Assembly (NCBI RefSeq): GCF_021646685.1
Contig: NZ_JAKJHW010000005.1
Span: 124,001-188,000, forward strand
Reading direction: 5' to 3'
Length of the DNA stretch: 64,000 nt
Source: Pseudalkalibacillus salsuginis
GTDB taxonomy: Bacteria > Bacillota > Bacilli > Bacillales > Fictibacillaceae
Each line of letters opens with the position of its first letter. Positions within the stretch are counted from its first letter, which is position 1. The notes under the pieces are model-generated. The model searched no databases. It was not told where the DNA came from and saw nothing but the letters and a program-made list of their open reading frames with translations. Shown one piece after another: positions 16,529 through 26,082 of the stretch. A program made the translations under genes and the position numbers.

Positions 16529-17425
16529 ATGAATACTTTCAAATTTACACTATTAATACTCTTAACAACATTTTTAATGGGTTCTTCTTTTTCTGTAGGT
16601 AAAATAGGTTTGTCTTATTCATCCCCGTTGTTATTAGCAGCATTACGCTTCACACTTGCCGGATTCATAATGGCAGTAATCGTTATCGCTTTAAAAAGAC
16701 AGCACCCAGCATCTAAAGGAAATTGGGTAAAGATGCTTATTATTGGTACTTTCCAAACAGCCGGTGTTATGGGTTGTATTTTCTTGAGTTTAAGAACCAT
16801 TACAGCTAGTGAATCCTCAATTCTTACATTCACTAACCCGTTACTTGTTGTTGTATTCGGTACCATCTTTTTACAAACACGCTATAAATTTTATCAATGG
16901 ATTGGTGTTCTTTTAGGATTAGTAGGTGTTAGCATTACAATGGGGGCGCAAATTGAATTTAAGATTGGAATTATATTTGGAATACTTTCTGCTGTTTTTT
17001 GGGCAATTTCAACATTATTAGTTAAAAAGTGGGGATCCTTTTTCGATACTTGGGTTCTATCCTCTTATCAAATGCTTTTTGGTGGATTACTACTTTTACT
17101 TGGCAGCTTTATTCTTGAAAAACCAGTTTTCATTTTGAACGGTAATTTATTGTTTATTTTATTATGGTTAAGTATTATGTCTTCTATTGTTCAATTTGCC
17201 GTCTGGTATTATCTTTTACAAAAGGGTGATCCAGGAAAAACGAGTGCCTTTTTATTTTTGGCACCTTTCTTCGGTGTATTATCTGGCTGGTTACTATTAG
17301 GGGAGACGTTATACCCTTCAATCATAGTTGGTGGCTTGTTCATTATTATTGGTATCTATCTTGTAAATAGAAATTTTCAACAGAAAAAGAGCCTAGTTAA
17401 AAGAACTTTACAAATAAATGAATAG
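16529..17425 (+). CDS. EamA/DMT family permease
   Basis: The 298 residues carry ten predicted transmembrane helices in two repeated EamA halves. Landmarks are FLMGSSFSVGKIGL at the N-terminus and LFLAPFFGVLSGWLLLGET near residue 250. These proteins export small metabolites or amino acids; the substrate is not readable. GGGAGA lies 7 bases before the ATG. Codons are AT-rich compared with the adjacent two-component system, so it is probably not part of the same transferred piece. Confidence 0.88.
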   Translation: MNTFKFTLLILLTTFLMGSSFSVGKIGLSYSSPLLLAALRFTLAGFIMAVIVIALKRQHPASKGNWVKMLIIGTFQTAGVMGCIFLSLRTITASESSILTFTNPLLVVVFGTIFLQTRYKFYQWIGVLLGLVGVSITMGAQIEFKIGIIFGILSAVFWAISTLLVKKWGSFFDTWVLSSYQMLFGGLLLLLGSFILEKPVFILNGNLLFILLWLSIMSSIVQFAVWYYLLQKGDPGKTSAFLFLAPFFGVLSGWLLLGETLYPSIIVGGLFIIIGIYLVNRNFQQKKSLVKRTLQINE

Positions 17426-17542
17426 GACTGGGACTCTAGATTCAATAATCAAGTTCTCAAAATGTCTTCATTCGTTTTGCACCTGAAACTGTAGTAGTCA
17501 GGATCAATAATATAATGCCAAAAAGTAATATTCAACTATCAG

Positions 17543-17592
17543 GGGGGCTGCCAGAAAGTTAGTGAAAACTGATCTTTCTGGCAGCCCCTTTT
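17543..17592 (+). terminator. Strong terminator after the EamA exporter
   Basis: GGGGCTGCCAGAAAG and CTTTCTGGCAGCCCC pair perfectly over 15 bp and are followed by TTTTC. Confidence 0.88.
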
Positions 17593-17682
17593 CACTATTA
17601 ATTATTGCCATTTACAATATCAAAACGTGTGTCATAACGGAAATCTTTATATATAAGGGTCAGCCTCTTTTAATTGAAAGGC

Positions 17683-17880
17683 AAGAAAGAATAAAAATTT
17701 TGTTTTCGATGAAGGAATGTCTAGCTCCAACGCCCAACCACTTGGTTCACTCCAGTTCTCCTGGGGCGGCGGTACATTGATTTAGGTCGAAGCGTTTGCC
17801 CATGTAGAACCGAACTTTGTTTGGTTCTAGCCTCCTCGTCGGGCTTCCAGTGACCTTCGAGGTTGGTCAGGACGTATCCT
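17683..17880. repeat. Dispersed repeat family A, copy 2
   Basis: Begins AAGAAAGAATAAAAATTTTG and runs through TAGCTCCAACGCCCAACCAC, GAACCGAACTTTGTTTGG and CCTCCTCGTCGGGCTTCC to GGACGTATCC. It ends 18 bases from the stop of the MscS gene. Confidence 0.82.
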
Positions 17881-17897
17881 GCAATGCTGATCGTCAT

Positions 17898-19079
17898 TCA
17901 TTCCCCATCTTCGTTTCCGTAGCCTCGAGTCTTTTCATCCCTGTTATCGATGTTTTTTCCAGGGTTTGTACGGTTGTTATGATCCTGTACAGGATGCATC
18001 GAATGGTCTGGATTTTCCATATAAATGCTTCTGCTAGGAAAGGCGATAGAGACACCCTCTCGATCAAGGATTTCCATGATTCGCAGGTTGATGTCTTGCT
18101 TTACATCCAGGTAATTGATCCAGGCAGTCGTTTTCGTAAAGAAATAGATCATGATATCGAGACTACTGGTGTTGTAATTATCAAAATTGACGATAATCAA
18201 TTCTGGGTGTACTTCTTTATGTTCTTTAAGCATCGTTCTGATCTGTTCAACCACATTTTCAAGCTTTTCTTTTGGAGTTGTATATTCCACACCAAGATTG
18301 AAGCTGATTCTTCGTTTTCTCATACGAGTCCAGTTGGTGATCGGCTCATTTGCGATGTTCGCATTCGGTACCGTTACATGGGCATCCGAAAAAGTCCTGA
18401 CCTGCGTACTCCGGAAACCGATATCTTCTACGATACCCTCAACAGAAGGGGTTTGTATCCAGTCACCGATTGAAAAAGGACGCTCCATGATAATGACGAC
18501 ACCGCCAAAAAGATTACTTAATGCCTCTTTTGCTGCAAATGCAAAGGCCAATCCGCCGATTCCTAAACCAGCCACGAAACCATTGACATTGTATCCCCAT
18601 TCTTGGGCTAACACACTGACTGCAATCGCCCCGATGACGACCTTCAGCACTCTGGAGAGGAATGGTATCAGTATTTGGTCCATTTGCAAATCCAATCGTC
18701 GATGTATACTTCTGAAAAGAATTGAAGAAGACGTAGATAGGTTAATCAATCCCCAGGTCACCAGAATGATTACAGATGAACGGAATAATCGTAAAGGCAA
18801 GTGGATATCCTCAATACGGAACTCTAAGGACCGATAGGCAAGATAAAGACCCAGAAAGATGAAGAAGGCATTCAAAGGTTTTTCAAAAGCCAGTAATATT
18901 TTATGAAGAACTTGAGTTGACGATTTATCAGTCAATCTTGAAATTAAATTGAATATATATTTAGTGAACACTTTTCTGAAAATGACAAAACCGATGAAGA
19001 TGGCTATTGCAATCCCGACATCAATCCAAAGCGATATATCGGTAGCATAGTCCACCATTGTATTATACCAATCCAACAT
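17898..19079 (-). CDS. MscS-family mechanosensitive channel
   Basis: Four or five N-terminal membrane segments lead into the conserved pore helix and beta domain: FVAGLGIGGLAFAFAAKEAL, then NLFGGVVIIMERPFSIGDWI and VPNANIANEPITNWTR. These channels open under membrane tension and protect against osmotic downshock. The chosen ATG at 19079 gives 393 residues starting MLDWYNTMVDY; a longer frame reaches 19166, but AAGGAG sits between the two, 13 bases before 19079. The last 30 residues are hydrophilic and poorly conserved. Confidence 0.9.
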   Translation of the reverse strand: MLDWYNTMVDYATDISLWIDVGIAIAIFIGFVIFRKVFTKYIFNLISRLTDKSSTQVLHKILLAFEKPLNAFFIFLGLYLAYRSLEFRIEDIHLPLRLFRSSVIILVTWGLINLSTSSSILFRSIHRRLDLQMDQILIPFLSRVLKVVIGAIAVSVLAQEWGYNVNGFVAGLGIGGLAFAFAAKEALSNLFGGVVIIMERPFSIGDWIQTPSVEGIVEDIGFRSTQVRTFSDAHVTVPNANIANEPITNWTRMRKRRISFNLGVEYTTPKEKLENVVEQIRTMLKEHKEVHPELIIVNFDNYNTSSLDIMIYFFTKTTAWINYLDVKQDINLRIMEILDREGVSIAFPSRSIYMENPDHSMHPVQDHNNRTNPGKNIDNRDEKTRGYGNEDGE

Positions 19080-19280
19080 GGCTTCAATTGCACTCCTTAT
19101 ATGTAGGCTATAAAGTAAATCTATCAAAAATAGGTGTAAAGGTAAAATATTGAATAGGATGTACATATTGTTCTTTCTATTTTGTCCGGAAATGGGGGTG
19201 CCAGCCTATTATCCGAATTTTTGAGTGATGTCCTTTTTTATTCCGTTGATTTTAATAGAAAATGCTTATTGTGAAAATTG

Positions 19281-19640
19281 CGAGCTAGGCAAGCCCCCAC
19301 ATCGATTTGCAATTTAAGGATCTTCGACTAAATACCACCACGTCCTGTGGTGAACGTCGAATCCAGCACATCCTGTTCAAGTGGGGAGACTTAGGAATTA
19401 GGCTGATTCAGAGAAGTGACGTCTAGTTCAGCGACCAGTCACTTGGGCCACTTCAAACTTCCTGCGGCGGATAGCACATTGAGTTACATCCCATGTGTGA
19501 GCCCACGCAGAACCAAGTCTTTGTTTCGTTCGAGCCTCCTCGTCAGTTTTCCAATGACCTACGTGACTAGGCGGGGAGTTTCCACTTTTCTTTCGCCCGC
19601 AGAAAGGGAGTGAATTTCGCGAGAATCAGCAATTATGTAA
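19281..19640. repeat. Composite repeat: family D head, structured insert, family A body, D tail
   Basis: GCGAGCTAGGCAAGCCCCCACA (D head) is followed by nested hairpins (TTCGAC...GTCGAA around CCACCACGTCCTGTGGTG; CCCCCAC...GTGGGG). A family A body follows (CCTGCGGCGGATAGCACA, GCAGAACCAAGTCTTTG, GCCTCCTCGTCAGTTTTCC), then the D tail GCCCGCAGAAAGGGAGTGAA. No gene lies in 19080-19725; the remaining bases show nothing recognisable. Confidence 0.7.
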
Positions 19641-19725
19641 AAAGGATCATCCTAAAAATAGAGCCCTTATACTCCAAGTAATTTGATATAATTGGAATTG
19701 ATTACCATGATTGGGGAGGACCTAT

Positions 19726-20565
19726 ATGAATTTACTTGAACAAGCTAAAAAGATGTCAATGATATATAAGTCAAATCCGAAACTCGACGTGATTTTTGTT
19801 GGCGGCTCTGTCTCAAGGGGCTGGGATGACCGTTTCTCTGACATTGAACTTTTCTTGATATGGGATGAGCCTCCTGACGATGAGGACCGCATGGACCCGA
19901 TTAAAGCTGTAAATGGTACAATCCTTGATTTTCACCCTTATGAAGAGGGGGAATGGTCTGAGACCTACCTGGCGGATGGTACGAAATTCGAAATCAGCAG
20001 TTTTCTCACTTCTACAATCGAGGCGTACATCCAATCGATGACGAAAGGAGACATTTCCCTTGATAAGCAATGTCTGATCGGGGCGTTTGCTGATGGGTTA
20101 CCTCTTAAGGGAGAAAGACAGTTCGGAAACCATGCTGAATCTCTTTTTCCTTATCCGAAAATTCTTAAAGATAATCTCATTTTGCATTTTTTTAATTTCG
20201 ATGGGAGATGGCAAAACCGTGAAGCACTCATCCATAGGAGAGATTCTCTTTTTCTTCATTCACTGCTTGTCGAAGTCTCTCAGAAGCTGATCATAACCTT
20301 GAGCGCAGTAAATGACATGTATATCCACCACCCGGGACTGAAATGGTTGAGAGAGACATGTGAAAGGATGGGAGCTAGACCTGATCACCTTACTGAAAGG
20401 ATTCATCGTTTGCTTACATATACTGACCCAGCCAGAAGTGTAGAGGAATTGGAAGGGTTGATTGCAGAAACGGGCCAACTCTTACAGGACAGGCTTCCCC
20501 ATTTAGATCTGACAGATCAGCTTGAAAGAGCAAAAGCTGTACGGCCTGGGGTGAAAGGCGACTAA
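19726..20565 (+). CDS. Nucleotidyltransferase-fold protein (DUF4037-like)
   Basis: The N-terminal domain has the polymerase-beta-type motif GGSVSRGWDDRFSDIELFL (residues 27-45), with an Asp pair for metal binding and a third Asp near LDFHPYEEG. A helical C-terminal half follows. It resembles minor nucleotidyltransferases; the target is unknown. ATG at 19726 lies 9 bases after GGGGAGG; an upstream TTG overlaps that site and is unlikely to be the start. The penicillin-acylase gene begins 30 bases later and may be cotranscribed. Confidence 0.75.
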   Translation: MNLLEQAKKMSMIYKSNPKLDVIFVGGSVSRGWDDRFSDIELFLIWDEPPDDEDRMDPIKAVNGTILDFHPYEEGEWSETYLADGTKFEISSFLTSTIEAYIQSMTKGDISLDKQCLIGAFADGLPLKGERQFGNHAESLFPYPKILKDNLILHFFNFDGRWQNREALIHRRDSLFLHSLLVEVSQKLIITLSAVNDMYIHHPGLKWLRETCERMGARPDHLTERIHRLLTYTDPARSVEELEGLIAETGQLLQDRLPHLDLTDQLERAKAVRPGVKGD

Positions 20566-20595
20566 TTTTGTTACACGGAGTTTAGGGGGAGAAAG

Positions 20596-23004
20596 ATGGA
20601 GAAGGGTTTAGAAAGAGAGTATGAAATAAACCGAGGGAGAAAATTGAAAAGGGTGATCATCGGGTTATCCGTGATCCTGATCCCATTACTCATCGCCTCT
20701 TCTGTTGCTATCTATATTCTCCAGAGGAGCCTGCCGGATATTCAAGGTGAAAAGGTCATTTCCGGGATAAATGCACCTGTACTTGTTTATCGAGACAAAG
20801 CTGGGGTTCCACATTTAGAAGCTGCTAATCTGGAGGACCTGTATTTTGCACAAGGTTATGTAACTGCCCAGGACCGCTTATTTCAAATGGATTTAAGCAG
20901 ACGGGTCGCATCAGGACGGTTAAGTGAGGTAGTTGGTGAAGCGACGGTTGGTCGCGATCGCTTTTTCCGGACGCTCGGGTTGAGAAGAGCAGCTGAGGCT
21001 TCGTTAGATGCATACTCTTCAGAAGCGAGAAATGTACTGGATTGGTATGCTGCCGGGGTGAATGCTTTTATTACTGAAGCGACAAAGAATAATACACTTC
21101 CCCCTGAATTCATTTTGCTAGGTTACAAACCGGAAAAATGGGACGCGATCGATTCGTTAGCTATTGCCAAATATATGGCTTTTGACCTGGGCGGCCATTG
21201 GAATGGGCAAGCATTCCGACAATATTTATTGCAGAAATTCCCTGAGGAAAAAGCATTGGAGCTATTTCCTGACTATCCGGAAAATGGAAGGGAAGTCTTA
21301 TCAGCAATCAAACAGCATCCGGTCGACATTGAGAAAAGTTTAACGGAGGCTGTAGTGCCGCCCCCTTTTAATGGGAGTAATAACTGGGTGGTTTCGGGCA
21401 AAAAAACGGAATCCGGCTTACCGCTTCTTGCCAACGACCCTCATTTGGGACTTGGTATACCATCCATTTGGTATGAGACCCACTTGAAGGCCAGGGACAT
21501 GAACGTGAGTGGTGTCATATTTGCTGGGATTCCGGGTATCATCGTCGGTCATAATGAAAAAATCGCATGGGGTGTTACGAATGTCGGTCCGGATGTCCAG
21601 GACCTATATATTGAAAGGCGAAATCCAACGGATCCATCCTCATTTTTATATAAAGGAGAATGGGAGAAAGCAGAAGTCATCATTGAAACGATCAAAGTGA
21701 AAGATGAGGCAGATATCAACCATGAAGTTGTGGTCACAAGGCATGGACCGATTATTTCCGAATTTGCGCATTACGAACAAGAAGGCACAGCATTAGCATT
21801 GAAATGGACTGCACTGGAACCGTCCACCGAACTGGAAGCCGTAATCAGGATGAACCGTGCGGAAAATTGGCTTGAATTTAAAGAAGCACTGTCATATTTC
21901 CATACACCTGCCCAAAATTTTGTCTTTGCCTCGGTTGATGGGGATATTGCATACAGGGCAAATGGTCTAATACCGATCAGAAAAAAAGGGGACAGCATGG
22001 TACCGGTACCGGGTTGGACAGGTGAATATGAATGGGAAGGATACATACCATGGGACGAGTTGCCCACTGTTGTCAACCCGGATAAAGGCTTTATTGCGAC
22101 CGCAAATAATAGGATCATCAATGACGATTATCCTTATCATATTACGCATACATGGGCACAGCCTTATCGTCATAAACGAATCGATCAGAGTCTCTCTAAA
22201 GCCCAGGAATTTTCAGCAGATGATATGAAAGATCTTCAGATGGATCAGTACAACCTTCAAGCGGAAGAGATGATTCCCTTGCTAATTAAGAGGTTAGCTA
22301 GAACAAAATTCAATGAAATAGAAAATGATGCCTTCACCTTACTTGCGAAATGGAACTACGAAGATCATAAAGATCAAGGTGCACCTCTCTTATTCCATTT
22401 ATGGATGGCAGAGATCAGCAATGTTTTATTTAAAGACCAAATCAATTCCAAAATGATGAATCTTTTTGAGGGAAAAGCGCAGGTCGTTGACGAGCTGATC
22501 CGTAAAACCAGCCGTGGTGAGCAGAGTATATGGATTAATGAAGCGGGTGGATTGAATGAAGTGGCTACTGAAGCTTTCCGCCGTGCTGTAAAAAAATCAT
22601 CCGCCTTGCAAGGTAATGATGTCAATGATTGGCGCTGGGGAAAATATCATTCTCTGTTGCTGGAACACCCGCTTGGTTCTGTCAAGCCGCTCAATCTCCT
22701 GTTCAACCCTAAGCAAGCGGAAGTAGGAGGGAGCCGCGTGACTGTGATGGCAGCCGGCTGGAGTCACAAAACCGGAAAAGTGAACCACGGTGCAGCTTGG
22801 CGGACTGTTGTCGATATGGCAGAACCGACTGAATCATATAACGTCGTAGGACCTGGACAATCAGGACACGTCTTAAGCGATTGGTACGATGACCAAATTG
22901 ATAATTGGGTGGAAGGCGGATACCATAAGACGAGCTTAAAGAAAGAAGCTTACCAGGGCAGAGACGGATTGATTCTGGTTCCCGGTAATAAAATAAAAGA
23001 GTGA
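20596..23004 (+). CDS. Penicillin acylase family protein (Ntn hydrolase)
   Basis: The 802-residue protein is made as a precursor. A signal anchor at residues 18-45 is followed by the A chain, a linker and the B chain, which begins at Ser in FNGSNNWVVSGKKT after self-cleavage. Further family motifs are ANDPHLGLGIPSIWYE, GIPGIIVGHNEKIAWG and the late VGPGQSGHVLSDWYDDQ. It acts outside the membrane on N-acyl amides: beta-lactams, acyl-homoserine lactones or others. GGGGGAGA precedes the ATG. Confidence 0.92.
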   Translation: MEKGLEREYEINRGRKLKRVIIGLSVILIPLLIASSVAIYILQRSLPDIQGEKVISGINAPVLVYRDKAGVPHLEAANLEDLYFAQGYVTAQDRLFQMDLSRRVASGRLSEVVGEATVGRDRFFRTLGLRRAAEASLDAYSSEARNVLDWYAAGVNAFITEATKNNTLPPEFILLGYKPEKWDAIDSLAIAKYMAFDLGGHWNGQAFRQYLLQKFPEEKALELFPDYPENGREVLSAIKQHPVDIEKSLTEAVVPPPFNGSNNWVVSGKKTESGLPLLANDPHLGLGIPSIWYETHLKARDMNVSGVIFAGIPGIIVGHNEKIAWGVTNVGPDVQDLYIERRNPTDPSSFLYKGEWEKAEVIIETIKVKDEADINHEVVVTRHGPIISEFAHYEQEGTALALKWTALEPSTELEAVIRMNRAENWLEFKEALSYFHTPAQNFVFASVDGDIAYRANGLIPIRKKGDSMVPVPGWTGEYEWEGYIPWDELPTVVNPDKGFIATANNRIINDDYPYHITHTWAQPYRHKRIDQSLSKAQEFSADDMKDLQMDQYNLQAEEMIPLLIKRLARTKFNEIENDAFTLLAKWNYEDHKDQGAPLLFHLWMAEISNVLFKDQINSKMMNLFEGKAQVVDELIRKTSRGEQSIWINEAGGLNEVATEAFRRAVKKSSALQGNDVNDWRWGKYHSLLLEHPLGSVKPLNLLFNPKQAEVGGSRVTVMAAGWSHKTGKVNHGAAWRTVVDMAEPTESYNVVGPGQSGHVLSDWYDDQIDNWVEGGYHKTSLKKEAYQGRDGLILVPGNKIKE

Positions 23005-23040
23005 CTCTATAGAACCTGAAGTCACTCCCTTATTTTTGAA
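23001..23040 (+). terminator. Terminator of the penicillin-acylase-family gene
   Basis: GAGTGACT pairs with AGTCACTC around CTATAGAACCTGA, followed by CCTTATTTTTG. The stem includes the stop codon. Confidence 0.8.
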
Positions 23041-23071
23041 CTTGTACCAACACTAAAATTCTTTTTTTAAG

Positions 23072-23264
23072 GATAAGAAAGGATGAAGAAATGGCTAGCT
23101 CCAACGCCCAGCCACTTGGTTCACTTCAGTTCTCCTGCGGCGGTCGACACACTGATTCAGTTCGAAGTGTTTGCCCACGCAGAACCGAACTTTGTTTGGT
23201 TCGAGCCTCCTCGTCGGACTTCCAGTGACCTTTGTGGCTGATCAGGGCGTTTGCGCTTTTCTTA
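23072..23264. repeat. Dispersed repeat family A, copy 3
   Basis: Runs from GATAAGAAAGGATG, through GGCTAGCTCCAACGCCCAGC, GCCCACGCAGAACCGAACTT and GCCTCCTCGTCGGACTTCC, to GGGCGTTTGCGCTTTTCTTA. Its last bases abut the stop of the minus-strand flavoprotein gene. Confidence 0.85.
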
Positions 23265-23276
23265 TTGATTCATCCT

Positions 23277-24203
23277 TCAACACAATTTCAGAGAAAGATG
23301 CTTTGAAGCAATCATCCCTTGAGCTGTTGCATTGGAAATGCTCGAAAATAAAGGGTGAGTACAAACATCACCGATTGCATAGATATAGGGATCACTCGTT
23401 CGTTGGCATGAATCTACTTGTACATATTTCCCTTCATCCAGGGTGACGAATTCTTTTACATAGCGGATGTTTGGCTGCACACCGATCCGGATGAACACAC
23501 CCTCTACAGACAAATGGGTGGTTCCGTTGGTCAAACGATTTCGTAAATCGACTCCTATGATGCCATTTTCATCATGTTTGATATTTCGGACGACAGTGTC
23601 ATACAGTATGGTTATTTTTGAATGGTCAATGACAGGCTTCCTGAATTCCTCGCGTGCCCGGAACTCTTTGGAGCGATGGATCAAATAGACGTTTGCGCCA
23701 CATTCAGCTAGTAGTAGAGCACCTTCGAATGCCCGATCACCTCCACCGACTACCACGACCTTTTTTCCTTCGAAACGATGCCGGTCTTTTGTGGCAGAAT
23801 AAATTTCCCCCCGATCGATCATCTCTTGTTCCCCAGGTATGTCAAGCCGTCTTACCGATGTTCCTGTTGCCAAAATCAAATAGTTATAATCGATTTTCTT
23901 TTCATGTTCATTCTGAACAAGAACAGCGGTCTTATTAGCATGATCCAGGTGTTCGATCCTCATTTGTAAATGGAATTGAACGTTCAATTCTCCAATATGA
24001 GCAGCTAAGTGTTCTTTTAGTGCCCTTCCATTTTCGTAGATGTTTCCAGGGTAGTCTATGATACGGTTATGGACGTCTTTCAATTGACCGCCTAATTCCG
24101 CTTGTTCCTCAACTAGGAGATAGTCCAGGCCTAGACGCTGACACCAGATTGCCGCAGATAACCCTGCAGGCCCCCCGCCGATAATGAGAATATCCGTTGT
24201 CAT
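23277..24203 (-). CDS. Thioredoxin-reductase-like FAD/NAD(P) oxidoreductase lacking the CxxC motif
   Basis: The fold is that of low-molecular-weight thioredoxin reductase: FAD motif GGGPAGLSAAI, NAD motif VVVVGGGDRAFEGALLLAE, and terminal YAIGDVCTHP. Where TrxB has CATC, this protein reads YSATKDRH, so it cannot transfer electrons through a disulfide in the usual way. It may reduce ferredoxin, flavodoxin or a small molecule. The start ATG at 24203 overlaps the stop of the upstream nucleotidase by one base (TGATG), so translation is coupled. Confidence 0.82.
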   Translation of the reverse strand: MTTDILIIGGGPAGLSAAIWCQRLGLDYLLVEEQAELGGQLKDVHNRIIDYPGNIYENGRALKEHLAAHIGELNVQFHLQMRIEHLDHANKTAVLVQNEHEKKIDYNYLILATGTSVRRLDIPGEQEMIDRGEIYSATKDRHRFEGKKVVVVGGGDRAFEGALLLAECGANVYLIHRSKEFRAREEFRKPVIDHSKITILYDTVVRNIKHDENGIIGVDLRNRLTNGTTHLSVEGVFIRIGVQPNIRYVKEFVTLDEGKYVQVDSCQRTSDPYIYAIGDVCTHPLFSSISNATAQGMIASKHLSLKLC

Positions 24204-24751
24204 CACGATTGTTCACCCATTTCATAGTTTTTAACCCATTGCTCAAATTCCAGCCAATCTTGTACTCGATCAACATCTACATTCCGATTGTATCGATAAT
24301 CCATTGCCACTGCCTTTCGACCTGACTCTTCGAAAGCGATAAGGTTATGTGGTGCATCGTCAAATAGTACATCTCCACAGACCATGTCCTTTCGATGGGT
24401 AAAAATCAGGTTTTTCGCCCCTATGAATGGGAGATTCTTCTCGATCCATTTCTCCTTTTCGGTATATGCATAGGTTCTGCTGCTTGTCACAATCAAAATA
24501 TCATGTTTCTCTGAAAGCCGTTCCAGGACGTCTATCGCATGTGGCAATGGCTTCAGTCGGATGAATAACCCTGGTTCATCCAAATAATCATAGATCTTGG
24601 TGCCGCATTCCTGTTTGACATAATTTTCGCTTTGCCAACATTCAAGATCCTCTGCACTAAGGTTATCGCCGTAATCCTTGTTATATCGGCGGTGCCATTC
24701 GCTCATCAAATCACAGATCACCGAATCCATATCGATCAATAACGTACTCAT
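24203..24751 (-). CDS. HAD-family 5'-nucleotidase of the NT5C type
   Basis: This 182-residue HAD phosphatase has the nucleophile motif LLIDMDSVICD (Asp7, Asp9), motif II IVTSSR and motif III/IV VLFDDAPHN. It resembles YorS/YqfW-like 5'(3')-deoxyribonucleotidases, which dephosphorylate nucleoside monophosphates. It is coupled to the downstream flavoprotein gene, although no metabolic link is evident. Confidence 0.85.
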   Translation of the reverse strand: MSTLLIDMDSVICDLMSEWHRRYNKDYGDNLSAEDLECWQSENYVKQECGTKIYDYLDEPGLFIRLKPLPHAIDVLERLSEKHDILIVTSSRTYAYTEKEKWIEKNLPFIGAKNLIFTHRKDMVCGDVLFDDAPHNLIAFEESGRKAVAMDYRYNRNVDVDRVQDWLEFEQWVKNYEMGEQS

Positions 24752-24858
24752 TTTCCTTCTCCTTTAAATCCCCTTGGTTATGGTTAAGAGTATAGCAATA
24801 CTTAAGGAAAAGTAAAAATGGCGCAGTAGGGGAAAAAGGCAATTACCAGGCCACAAAA

Positions 24859-24900
24859 GAAAAATGATGCACATCAACTATGGTTGTCTGCATCATTCCT
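24859..24900 (-). terminator. Terminator after the HtrA-like protease gene
   Basis: On the minus strand GAATGATGCA pairs with TGCATCATT and is followed by TTTCTTTTG, just beyond the protease stop. Confidence 0.8.
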
Positions 24901-24912
24901 TTATGAGCTCTC

Positions 24913-26064
24913 CTATTCTATTTCTTCTGCTTTTCCACTTAATAGCTTGGGCTGGTTATTTTCAAATCCAACTTCGTAAGAGCATTTATACAGTACAGTC
25001 TCTGTATTTTTATTTTTATTACGTTCGAGTGCTTCAATAATGACCGTTACAATGATTTTATCTTCTTCCTCAGCAGGTTCGCTGCTGATTTTATTGATGG
25101 TAATGTCTATAGTATGGAGATAGCCTTCCCGGAACTTTTTATAAGGAGTACTCGTCTGCCATTTACTCCCGAGCAAGGAATAGGCTGTTACATAATCTCC
25201 AATAGTTAAATTCCCGAAAAAATAGCCGACCAGATATTCACTCTCCCTAGCATCCAATGTCAAATCAGATGTGTGGCCAAGGTTATCTCCCGGTTCCATT
25301 GGATGTTCATCAGGGTTTTTAGACCAGGAAACAATTTTTTTATAAACATCAGAAAGAGGGATGCTGAATCCGATCGAGCCCTCTTCAGTCCCGGCGGAGT
25401 TGATCGCAAGTACCTGTCCAGTCTGTTTATCGATCAAAGGACCGCCGCTGTTCCCTTTAGCGATTGGCGCGGAAATTTGATAAACGCCTGAATAGGTATA
25501 GTCATCAATAGTGAATTCTCGATTCAAACCACTTATGATCCCGGTTGTCACCGTGTTCTGTAACCCAAGGGGACTTCCTAATGCCACCACTTCATCCCCG
25601 ATTTCAGCCTCATGGGCTTCAGCGATTTTAAGGGGCTGTTCCCCAGCTAGTTCAGGGACGCGGATAACAGCGATATCTGTGGATTCACCAATACCGATCA
25701 GCTGCCCCTCATATTGCTGGGCATTTGCCGTACGGACCAAGATGCTCTTGCCTCCTTTTACAACATGTGCGTTTGTGACCACATCCCCATTTTCATTATA
25801 GATGAAGCCAGAACCGAGACTTTCACCACCATCCTGGGCGACTTCTAACTGGACGACACTTTTTTCACTTTCATGGATGATGGTTTTCAGATCTTTCTCT
25901 TTCGGGCTCTCTATCGTTTCTGTTTCTGCATTTACTTCTCCGATCGAAGAAGTAGCGGATACTTTCAGACTGCTAAAATGATTATGTAAGGAATAACCTC
26001 CAAAAATGCCTGCAATTACGATCAGGGAGGTTATGATGATGGAGAGAATAGCACGGCGTTTCAC
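24913..26064 (-). CDS. Membrane-anchored trypsin-like serine protease (HtrA/DegP type, no PDZ)
   Basis: An N-terminal anchor (residues 5-25) places the protease domain outside the cell membrane. The triad is His100 (TNAHVV), Asp130 (TDIAVI) and Ser206 (KGNSGGPL), preceded by LGSGFIYNENGDVVTN. The 383 residues lack the usual PDZ domain; residues 265-380 form an unrecognised tail like NTF2-type or lipoprotein domains. It follows the zinc-ribbon gene with 18 bases between them, so the pair is probably an operon for envelope quality control. Confidence 0.9.
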   Translation of the reverse strand: MKRRAILSIIITSLIVIAGIFGGYSLHNHFSSLKVSATSSIGEVNAETETIESPKEKDLKTIIHESEKSVVQLEVAQDGGESLGSGFIYNENGDVVTNAHVVKGGKSILVRTANAQQYEGQLIGIGESTDIAVIRVPELAGEQPLKIAEAHEAEIGDEVVALGSPLGLQNTVTTGIISGLNREFTIDDYTYSGVYQISAPIAKGNSGGPLIDKQTGQVLAINSAGTEEGSIGFSIPLSDVYKKIVSWSKNPDEHPMEPGDNLGHTSDLTLDARESEYLVGYFFGNLTIGDYVTAYSLLGSKWQTSTPYKKFREGYLHTIDITINKISSEPAEEEDKIIVTVIIEALERNKNKNTETVLYKCSYEVGFENNQPKLLSGKAEEIE

Positions 26065-26082
26065 TCTAATCCTCCCTTTCCA

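Noticed and set aside
17562-17780. 72-codon forward frame
   Set aside because: It begins inside the EamA terminator and runs into family A repeat sequence.
19281-19402. IS200/IS605 end or TnpB guide RNA
   Set aside because: The nested hairpins looked similar, but the head matches family D repeats and no transposase remnant is present.
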